A stretch of 35,190 bases of DNA from an uncultured Lysobacter sp. (GTDB taxonomy: Bacteria > Pseudomonadota > Gammaproteobacteria > Xanthomonadales > Xanthomonadaceae), in NCBI GenBank assembly GCA_946480055.1, contig CAMLID010000031.1:1-35190 (forward strand), given 5' to 3'. The notes under the pieces were generated by a model. The model worked only from the letters and a program-made list of their open reading frames with translations. It was not told the DNA's origin and did no database searches. Below, piece after piece: positions 7,311 to 18,228 of this stretch (its first letter is position 1; each line of letters starts with the position of its first letter). The position numbers and the translations under genes are program-made.

Positions 7311-8909
7311 TTACCAACCGAAACCCAGACCGACACCCGCCGAGCTTTCCGAACTGCTGAACGCTCCGCCGAAGGTCACCGTGGCGCGATCGCTGATCGC
7401 GCGCTGATAGCCGATCGACAGCGCCTGCTCGCCGTTCTGGAAACCCGCACCGACCGCAACCCGGTTCTTGGTGTGGATGCCGGCAGCCGAGGTCGCCATC
7501 TGCACCATCGCCGCGGTCATCGCGCCGGCGCGGTCGATGCGGCGGTCGGTGCGGTCGAAGCCCCACTCCATGTCCGAACGCAGATCGTCGATGGCCGCGA
7601 TCGGTGCGGCGATGGCCTGGGCGAATCGGGTGTCGGTGTAGGTGTTGGCGGTGCGCAGGGTGGCCGCATCGCCGGCGTCGGCACGGGTGTTGGCGGCGTT
7701 GAGCGTGGCCGCGTCGCCGGCATCGGCGTGCGCGTTGGCCTGGTTCAGCACCACCGCGTTGTTGCTGGTCACGCGCGAGTCGGTATAGCTGTTGGCGCTG
7801 GACAGGGTGCTCGCGGCGACCGTGTCGGTGTAGTTGTTGGCGCTGGCCAGAGTAGCGGCGGCGGTCGACTGCAGCTGCCCCAGGTTGACCGCGTCGTTGG
7901 TCTGGGTGCCGGCGGCGACGTTGGTGATCTGACGCTCGTTGCCGCCGCTGCCCACCGAGACCGTGTTGCCGCGGTCGGCGACCGAACCCGAACCCAGCGC
8001 GACGCTGTTGTTGGCGCTGGCGTTGCTGCCCTGGCCGATCGCGGTCGCGTTCTGCACCGTGGCCTGCGCGCCATGACCGAACGCGGTGCTGCCGATGCCG
8101 CTGGCGAGGCTGCGGCCGCCGAAGGCGCTGGACTGATCGGCCGTGGCCTGGGCGCCGCCGCCGTAGGCGCTGGATTCCAAGCCACTGGCGGTCGTCACTT
8201 CATCCGGATCGACCACACCGTCGCCGTCCTTGTCGACCCAGCCGCCGTTGGCGGTGGCACCGTCGGCGCTGGCGACGCTGTGCGCGCCGCTCGCGGTGCT
8301 GCCCTTGCCGCTGGCCGTGGCACCCGCGCCGTTGGCGGTGCTGGCATCGCCCGAGGCCAGCGAACCGCTGCCGCTGGCGCTGCTGAGCTCGCCGCTGGCG
8401 ATGGCGTTGAAGCCGTGCGCGGTGCTGCCCAGGCCGCTGGCTTCGCTGAAGCTGCCGGTGGCGGTGGCGTTGTCGCTGGTGGCGCGCGCGCCGGCACCGC
8501 TGGCGCTGCTGAACTGACCGCTGGCTTCGCTGGCGGTACCGGTGGCGGTGCTGAATTCGCCGCTGGCGTTGCTGCCGCTGCCGGTGGCGGTGGCGCCGAA
8601 CGCGCCGGCCTGAGCGCCCTGCCCGACCGCGGTGCTCTGATCGCCGCCGGCGACGCTGTCGGCGCCGAGCGCGGTGCTGCCGGTGCCGCTGGCGGTGCTG
8701 GCCGAACCGACCGCGGTGCTGCCGTCGCCGCTGGCGGTGGCACCGCTGCCGCAAGCGGTGGCGCCGCCGCCGGCCGCGCTGGCGCCACCGGTGGTGCTGC
8801 CGCCGATGCCGTCGTCGAGCAGGCAGGGCTCGCCGGCCAGCGCGGAAACGGGCGCGGCCAAGACCAGCAGCAATGCGGTCGACAGGAGCGTGTGGTGCGT
8901 GTGCTTCAT
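7311..8909 (-). CDS. Trimeric autotransporter adhesin (YadA-like) with EF-hand loop
   Basis: A 532-residue surface adhesin. The ATG at 8909 follows an AAGGGGG ribosome-binding site and a signal peptide (LLSTALLLVLAAPVSALA, cut before GEPC). Residues ~35-330 are a YadA-type head of imperfect ~14-residue repeats such as STAxGxxSxASG, which fold as a left-handed beta-roll. A neck-like ITNVAAGTQTNDAVNLGQL follows, then a helical stalk with ANxYTD and ADAGDAATL repeats. A ~75-residue YadA anchor (KNRVAVGAGFQNGEQALSIGY) ends in an aromatic residue (GLGFGW), as outer-membrane strands do. Two oddities are a canonical EF-hand calcium loop inside the head (residues 226-237) and two cysteines near the mature N-terminus (C29, C53). 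It has its own terminator, so it is probably monocistronic. Confidence 0.92.
   Translation of the reverse strand: MKHTHHTLLSTALLLVLAAPVSALAGEPCLLDDGIGGSTTGGASAAGGGATACGSGATASGDGSTAVGSASTASGTGSTALGADSVAGGDQSTAVGQGAQAGAFGATATGSGSNASGEFSTATGTASEASGQFSSASGAGARATSDNATATGSFSEASGLGSTAHGFNAIASGELSSASGSGSLASGDASTANGAGATASGKGSTASGAHSVASADGATANGGWVDKDGDGVVDPDEVTTASGLESSAYGGGAQATADQSSAFGGRSLASGIGSTAFGHGAQATVQNATAIGQGSNASANNSVALGSGSVADRGNTVSVGSGGNERQITNVAAGTQTNDAVNLGQLQSTAAATLASANNYTDTVAASTLSSANSYTDSRVTSNNAVVLNQANAHADAGDAATLNAANTRADAGDAATLRTANTYTDTRFAQAIAAPIAAIDDLRSDMEWGFDRTDRRIDRAGAMTAAMVQMATSAAGIHTKNRVAVGAGFQNGEQALSIGYQRAISDRATVTFGGAFSSSESSAGVGLGFGW
8199..8234 (-). other. EF-hand-type calcium loop in the adhesin head
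   Basis: Residues 226-237 read DKDGDGVVDPDE. All positions of a canonical 12-residue EF-hand loop fit: Asp at 1, 3, 5 and 9, Gly at 6, a hydrophobic at 8 and Glu at 12. The insertion interrupts the regular Gly/Ala/Ser repeats after ATANGGWV. Calcium binding is an inference from the motif. Confidence 0.7.
8250..8800 (-). repeat. Head-domain coding repeats of the adhesin (~42 bp units)
   Basis: Imperfect units of about 42 bp (14 codons), each giving a variant of A(T/S)GxGSxASGxxST. They are degenerate at the DNA level but strikingly regular in protein, and are dominated by gctggcgg- and gccgctgg-type words on the plus strand. This region is prone to copy-number change. Confidence 0.75.
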
Positions 8910-8978
8910 TGCGTTCCCCCTTAGGAATCGTTTGGATGAGCCGTGCAACGCGGCCCGTGCCGGTATCTGAAGTAGAAA

Positions 8979-9001
8979 GCCGGGCCCATTGCGGGCCCGG
9001 C
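8979..9001 (-). terminator. Terminator hairpin after the S8 protease gene
   Basis: GCCGGGCCC (8979-8987) and GGGCCCGGC (8993-9001) form a perfect 9-bp stem with a five-base loop, 19 bp after the protease stop. On the minus strand it is followed by TTTCTAC, a short interrupted T-run, giving a plausible intrinsic terminator. Confidence 0.75.
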
Positions 9002-9019
9002 GAAACTAGCGCTCGAACG

Positions 9020-12000
9020 TTACGGCGTGACCGTCAGCACCACGCGCGCGGCGACCTTGGGCTTGACCGGGTCGTTGCTGGCGACGCAGATGTAGCCCAC
9101 ATGCGTGCCGGCGCTCAGACCGGCCGCATTGAGCTGCACCTGAGCGTTGTTGCCGACCGCACCCGGGTTCACGCGCCCCATCGCGCTCACCGGTGCGCCG
9201 ATCCACGGCGCACCGCAGGCATTGGACGCGCCCACGTTCCAGGCCAGGCCGGCAAAGCCCGTGCCCACGCTCCAGGCTCCGGCACCGGCGGTGCTGACCG
9301 CGATGGTACGGAACACGTTGTCGCCGCTGTTGGAGGCGAACCAGACCCAACGGTTGGCGAAGCTGGAGCGCGCGTGCACCACCAGCCAGTAACGGCCCGG
9401 CAGCAGATCCACGTTCTGGCCGGCCGCGGTCAGGTTGAGACCGATGTTGGCACCAGTGATGGCGACGCCGGCGGCGGTCGGCGCGGAGGTGTAGCTCCAC
9501 ACCGCCACGCCCGGCGAGGCCTGCGGATTGCCTTCCGGGTTGTTGCCGCTGTCGCGGAACAGGGTCCAGGTCAGGCTGGTCGCGGTGGTCGCCAGCGGCT
9601 GGTTGCTGGACACGAAGCCCTCGGTGTACAGCGAGACGATGCGCGTGGCCTCGGTCACGGTGAAATCGTCGGCGCTGAACTGCGCCGCCGAACCGGCCGT
9701 CGCCGGATCCGTGTACGAGGTAGCGCGGAAGCCGCTGGCGACCGCGCCGCGCGGCGCGTCGAGCAGCGTGCGCGTGCCCTGTCCGGTGTTGTCGATCGTG
9801 TAATCCAGACGCGTACCGCCGAGGTTGTCGATACGGAAGTTGGCGAAGCCGCTGCCGCCCACCGGCAAGGTCGCCGCGATCTGCACCGGATTGAGCGCGA
9901 TGATCGGCGGCGGCACCGACACCGCCACGGGCAGACGCAGGGTCGGCTGGTCGAGCGTGCCGATCGAGGTCGGGGTCAGCGTCAGGGTGCCGAAATTCCA
10001 GGAACCGTCGGCCGGCAGCTGGTAGCTGTTGACCGTGACCTTGACCGCCTTGCTCTCGCCGGGATTGAGCGTGAACAGCGCCGGCGTGATCGTGCCGCTG
10101 AGGCCGGTCAGTTTCACCGTCCAACCCTGGCGCACCGCCAGCGTGTTGCGGAAGGTACGCGTGAACACGCAGCGCTCCACGCAGCGCGCCTTGGCCAGGC
10201 TGGGCTGGTTGAGATTGGCGACGTCGCCGCCGTTGGCCGGATCGGCGGCCAGGTAGTTGGCGCGGGTCTCGTTGAGCACCAGGCCGGCGCGCAAGGCGAG
10301 GTCGACGCGCAGACGGCCGCCGCCGCGGTCGAATGGCGTCGCCGGCGTGATCGAATCTTCCTTGAACACCTGCTGCTCGGCGGTCATCACCAGCGCCGAC
10401 TTCACTTCCGGCACGGTCCAGGTCGGGCGCGCCTGGCGCAGCAGACCGGCCGCGCCGGCATGGTGCGGCGAGGCCATCGAGGTACCGCTCATCAGGCCGA
10501 CCGCGTTTTCCGAACCGCCGATCGCGGTGCCCGCGACCACCGCCAGGATGTTGACGCCCGGCGCGGTGACATCGGGCTTGAGCAGATCGAAGGTGCCGGC
10601 CGGGCCGCGCGAGCTGAAATCGGCGAGCACGTCGGGCGTGTTCGGGATCGCCAGCACGCTGATGCCGGCGGTGCCGGGATTGCCGGCCAGGAAATCGCGC
10701 ACCGCGTTGGCGTCGGTCTGCAGCATCGCGAAGCCGGGGATGGTGGCGCCGGTCATGGTCGGGATCAGACCGCCGGCCGCGTTGTTGGCGATGACCACGG
10801 CGATCGCGCCTGCCGCGGCGGCATTACCGGACTTGATGGTGAACGAACAGGTGCCGCGGCGGATCACCGCGATCGCACCGGCGAAGGTGCCGGCCGGATA
10901 CGCGGCGCAACCGTCGTCGACGCCGTCGATGCCGGGACTGACGCGCAGCGTGGTGCTCGGCGCGATCGGCGCGGTGAGCGCGACGCCGCCGGTGCCTTCG
11001 TTGAGCACGATCGCGCTCAGCGCGGCGGGCACGGCGCCCGGGCCGGTGACCTGCAGGACCGGATTGAAGTCCTGGCGGCCGTGCTGGGCGGCCGCGGTGG
11101 AGCCGGTCCAGGGCTCCAGGTGGCCCATGGTGTTCGGACCCGGGCCGCTGTTGCCGGCCGAGGTCGCGACGTAGATGCCGGCATTGACCGCGTTGAGGAA
11201 GGCCAGCGAGACCGCGTCGCTCCACGGGTTTTCGCCGCCACCGACCGAGAAGTTCAGCACGTCGACGACGCCGTCGGCGACCGCCTGGTCAACCGCGGCG
11301 GCAGACGAGGTGTTCGGGCACAGGCCGCGGCCGGTGGCTGTGTTCGTGTAGCACACGTCGTAGGCGATGATGTTGGCGTGCGGCGCGACGCCCGAGATCA
11401 GGCTGTTGCGGCCCTTGAACGCGACGGTGCGGAAGTTGCCCGCGGTGGTCGCGGCGGTGTGGCTGCCGTGGCTGTTGGTGTCGCCGAAGCCCGGCTCTTC
11501 GCGGATGTTGGCGACGCCGCAGGTGTTGCCCGGCGCGGCGCAGACGAAGTCGTAGCCGCCGATCAGCTTGTCGTTGCAGCGCCCGGCATCGACTCCGCCC
11601 GCGGCGCAGGTGCCCAGGTAGGTGCCGGCGCCGAGCGGATTGACGTGGGTGTAGCCCTGCTCATCGGTGGCCGCGAACGAGGGGCTGCCGAAATTGATGC
11701 CCGAATCGATGATGCCGACCACCACGCCCTCGCCCTTGACCGGACTGGTCGGCGAGTTCCACAGCGCGGGCGCGCCGATCAGGGTCGGGCCGACGTCAGT
11801 GTCCTGCTCGTATTCGCGGTACTCCTCGACGAACTGCACCTCGGACAGACGCTGCACCTGCTGCGCCTCGCCCTCGCTCATGTCGGCGACCACGGCGTTG
11901 AGCGCGTGGCGCATGCGGCGTTCGACGCGCAGCGGGCGACCGATCGCGGCGGCGATGCCGGCTTCGTGCTGGCGCTGCGCGCCCTCGAGGTGACGCACAT

Positions 12001-12349
12001 AGGCTTGCGCGCGCGAGCTGCGCACATCCACCCGGCCCTCGCCCGCCGCGGTCGCGGCGGCGCGCGCCATCTGCGGCACCCCGGCCTCGCCAGGCATGCG
12101 CTCCGGCGCAGGCAGACCCTGGACTTCGCCGCGGTAGGTCGCCAGCGGCGCCTCGCGGTAGACCACGATGTACTTGCGCAGTTGCTGTTCCGGCTCGCCG
12201 TTGTTGCCACCGGCTGCGGCCGGCGGCGCGCCGCCGATCGGGCCGCTGCCGGCGCCGGATACGCCGCCGAGCATGACGGTAGCGCCGGCGATCGCCGCCA
12301 GCGCACCCAGCGCCAGCCCGATCGTCCATCGGTTGATTCTTGTCGACAT
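9020..12349 (-). CDS. Secreted subtilisin-family (S8) serine protease with PA domain
   Basis: A 1109-residue protease, started at ATG 12349 behind AGGGGAC; a TTG two codons earlier is less likely. An N-terminal hydrophobic segment (about 10-30) is followed by an inhibitor-I9-like propeptide (from RKYIVVYREAPL to VEEYREYEQDT). The catalytic triad is intact: Asp215 in GIIDSG, His294 in SHGSHTA and Ser624 in SGTSMASPHHAG. A protease-associated (PA) domain is inserted at about 440-560 (VIRRGTCSFTIKSGNA). After ~700 come beta-rich C-terminal modules: an Fn3-like domain with RTFRNTLA and GWTVKL, then two further Ig-like blocks ending in VVLTVTP. The architecture matches extracellular pyrolysin/lactocepin-like subtilases of predatory Xanthomonadaceae. 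Export by Sec is likely. The target is unknown. Confidence 0.92.
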   Translation of the reverse strand: MSTRINRWTIGLALGALAAIAGATVMLGGVSGAGSGPIGGAPPAAAGGNNGEPEQQLRKYIVVYREAPLATYRGEVQGLPAPERMPGEAGVPQMARAAATAAGEGRVDVRSSRAQAYVRHLEGAQRQHEAGIAAAIGRPLRVERRMRHALNAVVADMSEGEAQQVQRLSEVQFVEEYREYEQDTDVGPTLIGAPALWNSPTSPVKGEGVVVGIIDSGINFGSPSFAATDEQGYTHVNPLGAGTYLGTCAAGGVDAGRCNDKLIGGYDFVCAAPGNTCGVANIREEPGFGDTNSHGSHTAATTAGNFRTVAFKGRNSLISGVAPHANIIAYDVCYTNTATGRGLCPNTSSAAAVDQAVADGVVDVLNFSVGGGENPWSDAVSLAFLNAVNAGIYVATSAGNSGPGPNTMGHLEPWTGSTAAAQHGRQDFNPVLQVTGPGAVPAALSAIVLNEGTGGVALTAPIAPSTTLRVSPGIDGVDDGCAAYPAGTFAGAIAVIRRGTCSFTIKSGNAAAAGAIAVVIANNAAGGLIPTMTGATIPGFAMLQTDANAVRDFLAGNPGTAGISVLAIPNTPDVLADFSSRGPAGTFDLLKPDVTAPGVNILAVVAGTAIGGSENAVGLMSGTSMASPHHAGAAGLLRQARPTWTVPEVKSALVMTAEQQVFKEDSITPATPFDRGGGRLRVDLALRAGLVLNETRANYLAADPANGGDVANLNQPSLAKARCVERCVFTRTFRNTLAVRQGWTVKLTGLSGTITPALFTLNPGESKAVKVTVNSYQLPADGSWNFGTLTLTPTSIGTLDQPTLRLPVAVSVPPPIIALNPVQIAATLPVGGSGFANFRIDNLGGTRLDYTIDNTGQGTRTLLDAPRGAVASGFRATSYTDPATAGSAAQFSADDFTVTEATRIVSLYTEGFVSSNQPLATTATSLTWTLFRDSGNNPEGNPQASPGVAVWSYTSAPTAAGVAITGANIGLNLTAAGQNVDLLPGRYWLVVHARSSFANRWVWFASNSGDNVFRTIAVSTAGAGAWSVGTGFAGLAWNVGASNACGAPWIGAPVSAMGRVNPGAVGNNAQVQLNAAGLSAGTHVGYICVASNDPVKPKVAARVVLTVTP

Positions 12350-12702
12350 GTGCAACGTCCCCTAGTGCGTTTCCGCAATGCATACGCCCACCGACGGCAA
12401 GCGCCGAACCGGTGGCCCAGATGGGAGAGTGGTACTGAGCGAGACTCGACCGGCCGTAAGCCGCAAGAGACATCGGCCGGCGCCTCCCCAGACGCCGACC
12501 TCATCGATAACGGGCGCCGATACGGATCGCCCTACCTCGCCGGGCACATGCTATGCACAGAACCGGCTAGGCAGCATGTGCCGCGACGCAAGAATCGGCC
12601 ACCCGGACGGTCCCCGCCGCGACTGGCTGACCCGGGTGACGCCCCGGGAATGCCCGCAACAACCGGGCTAGTCGTGAATAGTGCCGCGACGATCCGTCGC
12701 GA
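12350..12702. other. Intergenic region, no gene recognised
   Basis: The 353 bp between the PAP2 phosphatase stop and the S8 protease start, both minus-strand genes. It must hold the protease promoter, but no consensus -35/-10 pair could be picked with confidence. A 7-bp hairpin follows the PAP2 stop. No open frame here has a family motif or plausible start. Confidence 0.6.
12685..12701 (-). terminator. Short hairpin after the PAP2 gene
   Basis: CGCGACG and CGTCGCG pair (7 bp) around ATC, directly after the PAP2 stop at 12703. There is no T-run, so termination is uncertain. Confidence 0.3.
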
Positions 12703-13414
12703 CTAGGAGCGCCGGCCCGCTTCCTGCCACGGCCCCACTCCGCCGCGGAACGCGATCAGGTACACCGCCACCGCCCAGGCCGTGGCCACCGACCAACCGG
12801 CCAGGATGTCGGAGGGGTAATGCACGCCCAGGTAGACCCGGGACAGGCCGACGAGAGTCACGAACGCGGCCATCGCCACCGCCACCGGCCAGCGCCAGCG
12901 GGTGCGCCAGGCCAGCAGGGTCAACACGCAGGCCAGGGTCGCCGAGCCCATCGCATGGCCGCTGGGGAAGCTGTAGTTGTGCTCGGGCGCGATCGATTCC
13001 CACAGCGACGGCCGGTCGCGCGCGAAACTCTGCTTGGCGGCGATGTTGAGCAGCGCCGAGCCGCCCAATGCGATCGCGGCGTAGGTCGCTTCGCGGAAAC
13101 GGCGCAGGTAGACCAGCAACAGAGTGAAGCCGATGTCGAACGGGACCACGCCGTAGAGATAACCGAGTTGGCTGATCGCCACGAAGAAGCTGTCGAAACC
13201 TTCGCGCGCCAGCGAATGGGCGAACTGCAGGATCGGCACGTCGAACGGGATCGTCTCCTGTTCGTGGATTTCGTCGGCGAGTTCGGCGAAGGCCCACAGC
13301 GGCAGCAGCAGGCCGATGAACACCAGCAGCAGACGCAGGCCGTAGCGGCGCAGGAACGCCGCGCCGAAGCGCGCTTCCTGCTTCAGCGCCTGCGCGCCGT
13401 CGCCGTGCGGGGAT

Positions 13415-13440
<26 letters not shown>
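12703..13440 (-). CDS. PAP2-family membrane phosphatase
   Basis: A 245-residue membrane protein with about five to six helices. The three-part acid-phosphatase signature is complete: K136-x6-R143-P144 (KQSFARDRP), P159-S-G-H162 (FPSGHAMG), and S200-R-x5-H207-x3-D211 ([12 protein letters not shown]). Members dephosphorylate phosphatidic acid, phosphatidylglycerophosphate or undecaprenyl diphosphate on the periplasmic face. The ATG at 13440 lies inside the end of ispG (26-bp overlap) with no clear ribosome-binding site, implying translational coupling. Next to an isoprenoid-precursor gene, undecaprenyl-diphosphate recycling is an attractive but unproven role. Confidence 0.88.
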
Positions 13441-14686
<1,246 letters not shown>

Positions 14687-14692
14687 GGCGAT

Positions 14693-14698
14693 ATTGTA
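14693..14698 (-). promoter_or_regulatory. Possible -10 box of ispG (leaderless start)
   Basis: On the minus strand TACAAT lies exactly six bases before the ispG ATG. That would place the transcript start at, or next to, the A of the start codon. No ribosome-binding site precedes the ATG, which agrees with a leaderless message. No good -35 is seen. Confidence 0.35.
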
Positions 14699-14710
14699 AG
14701 GCCCGGATTT

Positions 14711-14837
14711 TGGATAGGGGGATTCGGGATCGGGCGAGGCAGGACAGCGCCACCAGCATTCCAGCCGCGCGATCCGACGCGCCGCCCGGCCTGCCTGCCT
14801 TTAACGAATTCCGAATCTCCGATCCCCCATCCCGGCC
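14711..14837. repeat. Imperfect inverted pair of G-rich GATTCGG repeats
   Basis: The left arm (about 14711-14737) reads GGATAGGGGGATTCGGGATC. The right arm (about 14806-14837) contains the complement of a close variant, GGATGGGGGATCGGAGATTC. The arms are separated by about 70 bp in the divergent ispG/xseA spacer. Such GGGATTCGGGA-type strings look like a dispersed intergenic repeat. Confidence 0.5.
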
Positions 14838-14878
14838 CCAAACGCAGTACGGTATCCGGCCGTAATCCCTGCCCGAAC

Positions 14879-16240
14879 ATGAACGCCCCCGCGCCCGACC
14901 ACGTCCTCACGCCCAGCCAGCTCAATGCCCTGGCGCGCAACCTGCTCGAGGACACGTTCCCGCTGATCTGGGTCGAGGGCGAACTGGGCAACCTTTCGCG
15001 GCCGGCGTCCGGGCATCTGTACCTGACGCTCAAGGACGCGCGCGCGCAGGTGCGCTGCGCGATGTTCAAGCCCAAGAGCAGCTGGCTGAAGTTCGTCCCG
15101 CGCGAGGGCCAGCGCGTGCTCGCGCGCGGCCGCCTGACCCTGTACGAGGCGCGCGGCGACTACCAGCTGGTGCTGGACCACATGGAAGAGGCCGGCGAAG
15201 GCGCGCTGCGGCGCGCATTCGAGGAACTCAAGGCGCGTCTGCAGGCCGAGGGCCTGTTCGACGCCGAGCGCAAGCGCCCGCTGCCGCGCTTCCCGGCGCG
15301 CGTGGGCGTGATCACCTCGCCCAGCGGCGCGGCGGTGCGCGACGTGCTCAGCGTACTCGCGCGGCGCTTCCCGCTGATCCAGGCCGAGGTGCTGCCGGTG
15401 CCGGTGCAGGGCGAAGGCGCGGCGGCCCAGATCACCGCCATGCTGCAGCGCGCCGCCGCCTCGGACCGCTACGACGTGCTGGTGCTGGCGCGCGGCGGCG
15501 GCTCGCTGGAGGATCTGTGGGCCTTCAACGACGAACGCCTGGCGCGCGCGATCGCGGCCTGCCAAGTGCCGGTGGTGTCGGCGATCGGCCACGAGACCGA
15601 CTTCAGCCTCGCCGATTTCGCCGCCGACCTGCGCGCACCGACGCCGTCGGTCGCGGCCGAACTGATCGTTCCGGATCGCGAAGAACTGCTGCGCCGACTG
15701 CGCCAGCTCGACGCGCGCCTGCGCAGCCAGCAACTGCAACGCCTGCGCCAGGCCATGCAGCGCGCCGACCGCGCCGCGCTGCGGCTCAACGCGCTGCGCC
15801 CGCAGGCGCGCCTGGACGCGTTGCGCCGACGCCAGGCCGAGGCCCTGCGTCGGCTCAGCGCGGCCTGGCAGCGCCGGCTGGAACGCGAACGCGCGCGCCT
15901 GCGCCACGCCGACGCGGTGCTGCGTGCGACCCACCCGCAACGCCGGCTCGCCGCCCTGCGCGAACGCCTGGCGGTGCTGGCGCCGCGTCCGCGCGCGGCG
16001 GTCGCGCGCCAGCTCGCGCATCAGGCGTTGCGCCTGCGCGGCCTGGCGCGTTCGCTGGAAGCGGTCAGCCCGCTGGCCACCGTCGCCCGCGGCTACGCGA
16101 TCCTGCAACGCGAGGACGGGCACGTGGTGCGCAGCGTGCTCGATGCCGCGCCGGGCGATCGCCTGAGCGCGCGGGTCCAGGACGGACGCCTGCGCCTGAA
16201 GGTCGAAGGCGGCGACGCGGGCGACGGCGGAGCGGCCTAA
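14879..16240 (+). CDS. xseA: Exodeoxyribonuclease VII large subunit
   Basis: A 453-residue catalytic subunit of the bidirectional single-strand DNA exonuclease VII, which partners with XseB (not in this window). The N-terminal OB-fold (about 20-110) contains [20 protein letters not shown] and [10 protein letters not shown]. The catalytic core holds [28 protein letters not shown] and [19 protein letters not shown]. An Arg/Leu/Gln-rich coiled coil spans about 275-390, and the protein closes with the usual VARGYAIL. Length is typical (about 445-455). ATG 14879 starts the conserved N-terminus; the frame is open far upstream, but that is antisense to ispG. Confidence 0.96.
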   Translation: MNAPAPDHVLTPSQLNALARNLLEDTFPLIWVEGELGNLSRPASGHLYLTLKDARAQVRCAMFKPKSSWLKFVPREGQRVLARGRLTLYEARGDYQLVLDHMEEAGEGALRRAFEELKARLQAEGLFDAERKRPLPRFPARVGVITSPSGAAVRDVLSVLARRFPLIQAEVLPVPVQGEGAAAQITAMLQRAAASDRYDVLVLARGGGSLEDLWAFNDERLARAIAACQVPVVSAIGHETDFSLADFAADLRAPTPSVAAELIVPDREELLRRLRQLDARLRSQQLQRLRQAMQRADRAALRLNALRPQARLDALRRRQAEALRRLSAAWQRRLERERARLRHADAVLRATHPQRRLAALRERLAVLAPRPRAAVARQLAHQALRLRGLARSLEAVSPLATVARGYAILQREDGHVVRSVLDAAPGDRLSARVQDGRLRLKVEGGDAGDGGAA

Positions 16241-16280
16241 GGTTCTGCTCGATTCCGGCTGCGCGGCCAGCGGACTTCAT

Positions 16281-16302
16281 CGCGGCTCACGCCGCTCCCA
16301 CA
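16281..16302 (-). repeat. REP-like unit (partial)
   Basis: CGCGGCTCACGCCGCTCCCA is a minus-oriented copy of the GGAGCGGCG(T)(G/A)AGCCGCG family, lacking the outer TACC/GGTA-type ends. It sits 40 bp after xseA and about 23 bp before the full inverted pair. Confidence 0.7.
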
Positions 16303-16320
16303 GGAAGAGCGCGTTGGTTT

Positions 16321-16400
16321 TGGGGTAGGAGCGGCGTAAGCCGCGACCTACGCAATCAGCCGAAGGTACGTGGTCGCGGCTCACGCCGCTCCTACCCCGA
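16321..16400. repeat. Inverted pair of REP-like units (copy 1)
   Basis: A plus-oriented unit at 16325-16348 (GTAGGAGCGGCGTAAGCCGC followed by GACC) faces its reverse-complement copy at 16372-16396, with 23 bp between. Each unit is itself hairpin-forming (GCGGC...GCCGC), and the pair could fold into one long stem. The same arrangement recurs at 19764-19862. The layout matches BIME-type REP doublets mobilised by RAYT transposases; no such gene is in the window. Confidence 0.85.
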
Positions 16401-16538
16401 AGCAAAATCGCGGGTGCGGCGGTGGCGCCCCCCCACGCGACGCAGCGTTCCGCCACAGACGCCCCGCCATCGCCCACCGCTAACACGATCTGGGCGAGGA
16501 TCGCGGAATTCGGGCGCAGCCCGCACACGGAGTCAGGC

Positions 16539-18185
<1,647 letters not shown>

Positions 18186-18228
18186 GCCCCTGCCCCTTCG
18201 ATAATCCCGTTCGCAATCGGAATCCGTC

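Noticed and set aside
7179..8924. 581-codon plus-strand frame opposite the autotransporter
   Set aside because: Repetitive Gly/Ala/Val product comes from reading the adhesin repeats backwards; the minus frame has signal peptide, anchor, ribosome-binding site and terminator.
8873..12706. Long open frame of 1277 codons on the plus strand across the protease gene
   Set aside because: It is the antisense shadow of the S8 protease, kept open by high GC third positions; its composition (Arg, Gly, His, Asp) is that of a shadow frame and it has no domain.
16241..16538. Possible small RNA or gene in the xseA-ThDP enzyme gap
   Set aside because: The gap is largely explained by REP-like units; no promoter-terminator pair or conserved small frame could be supported.
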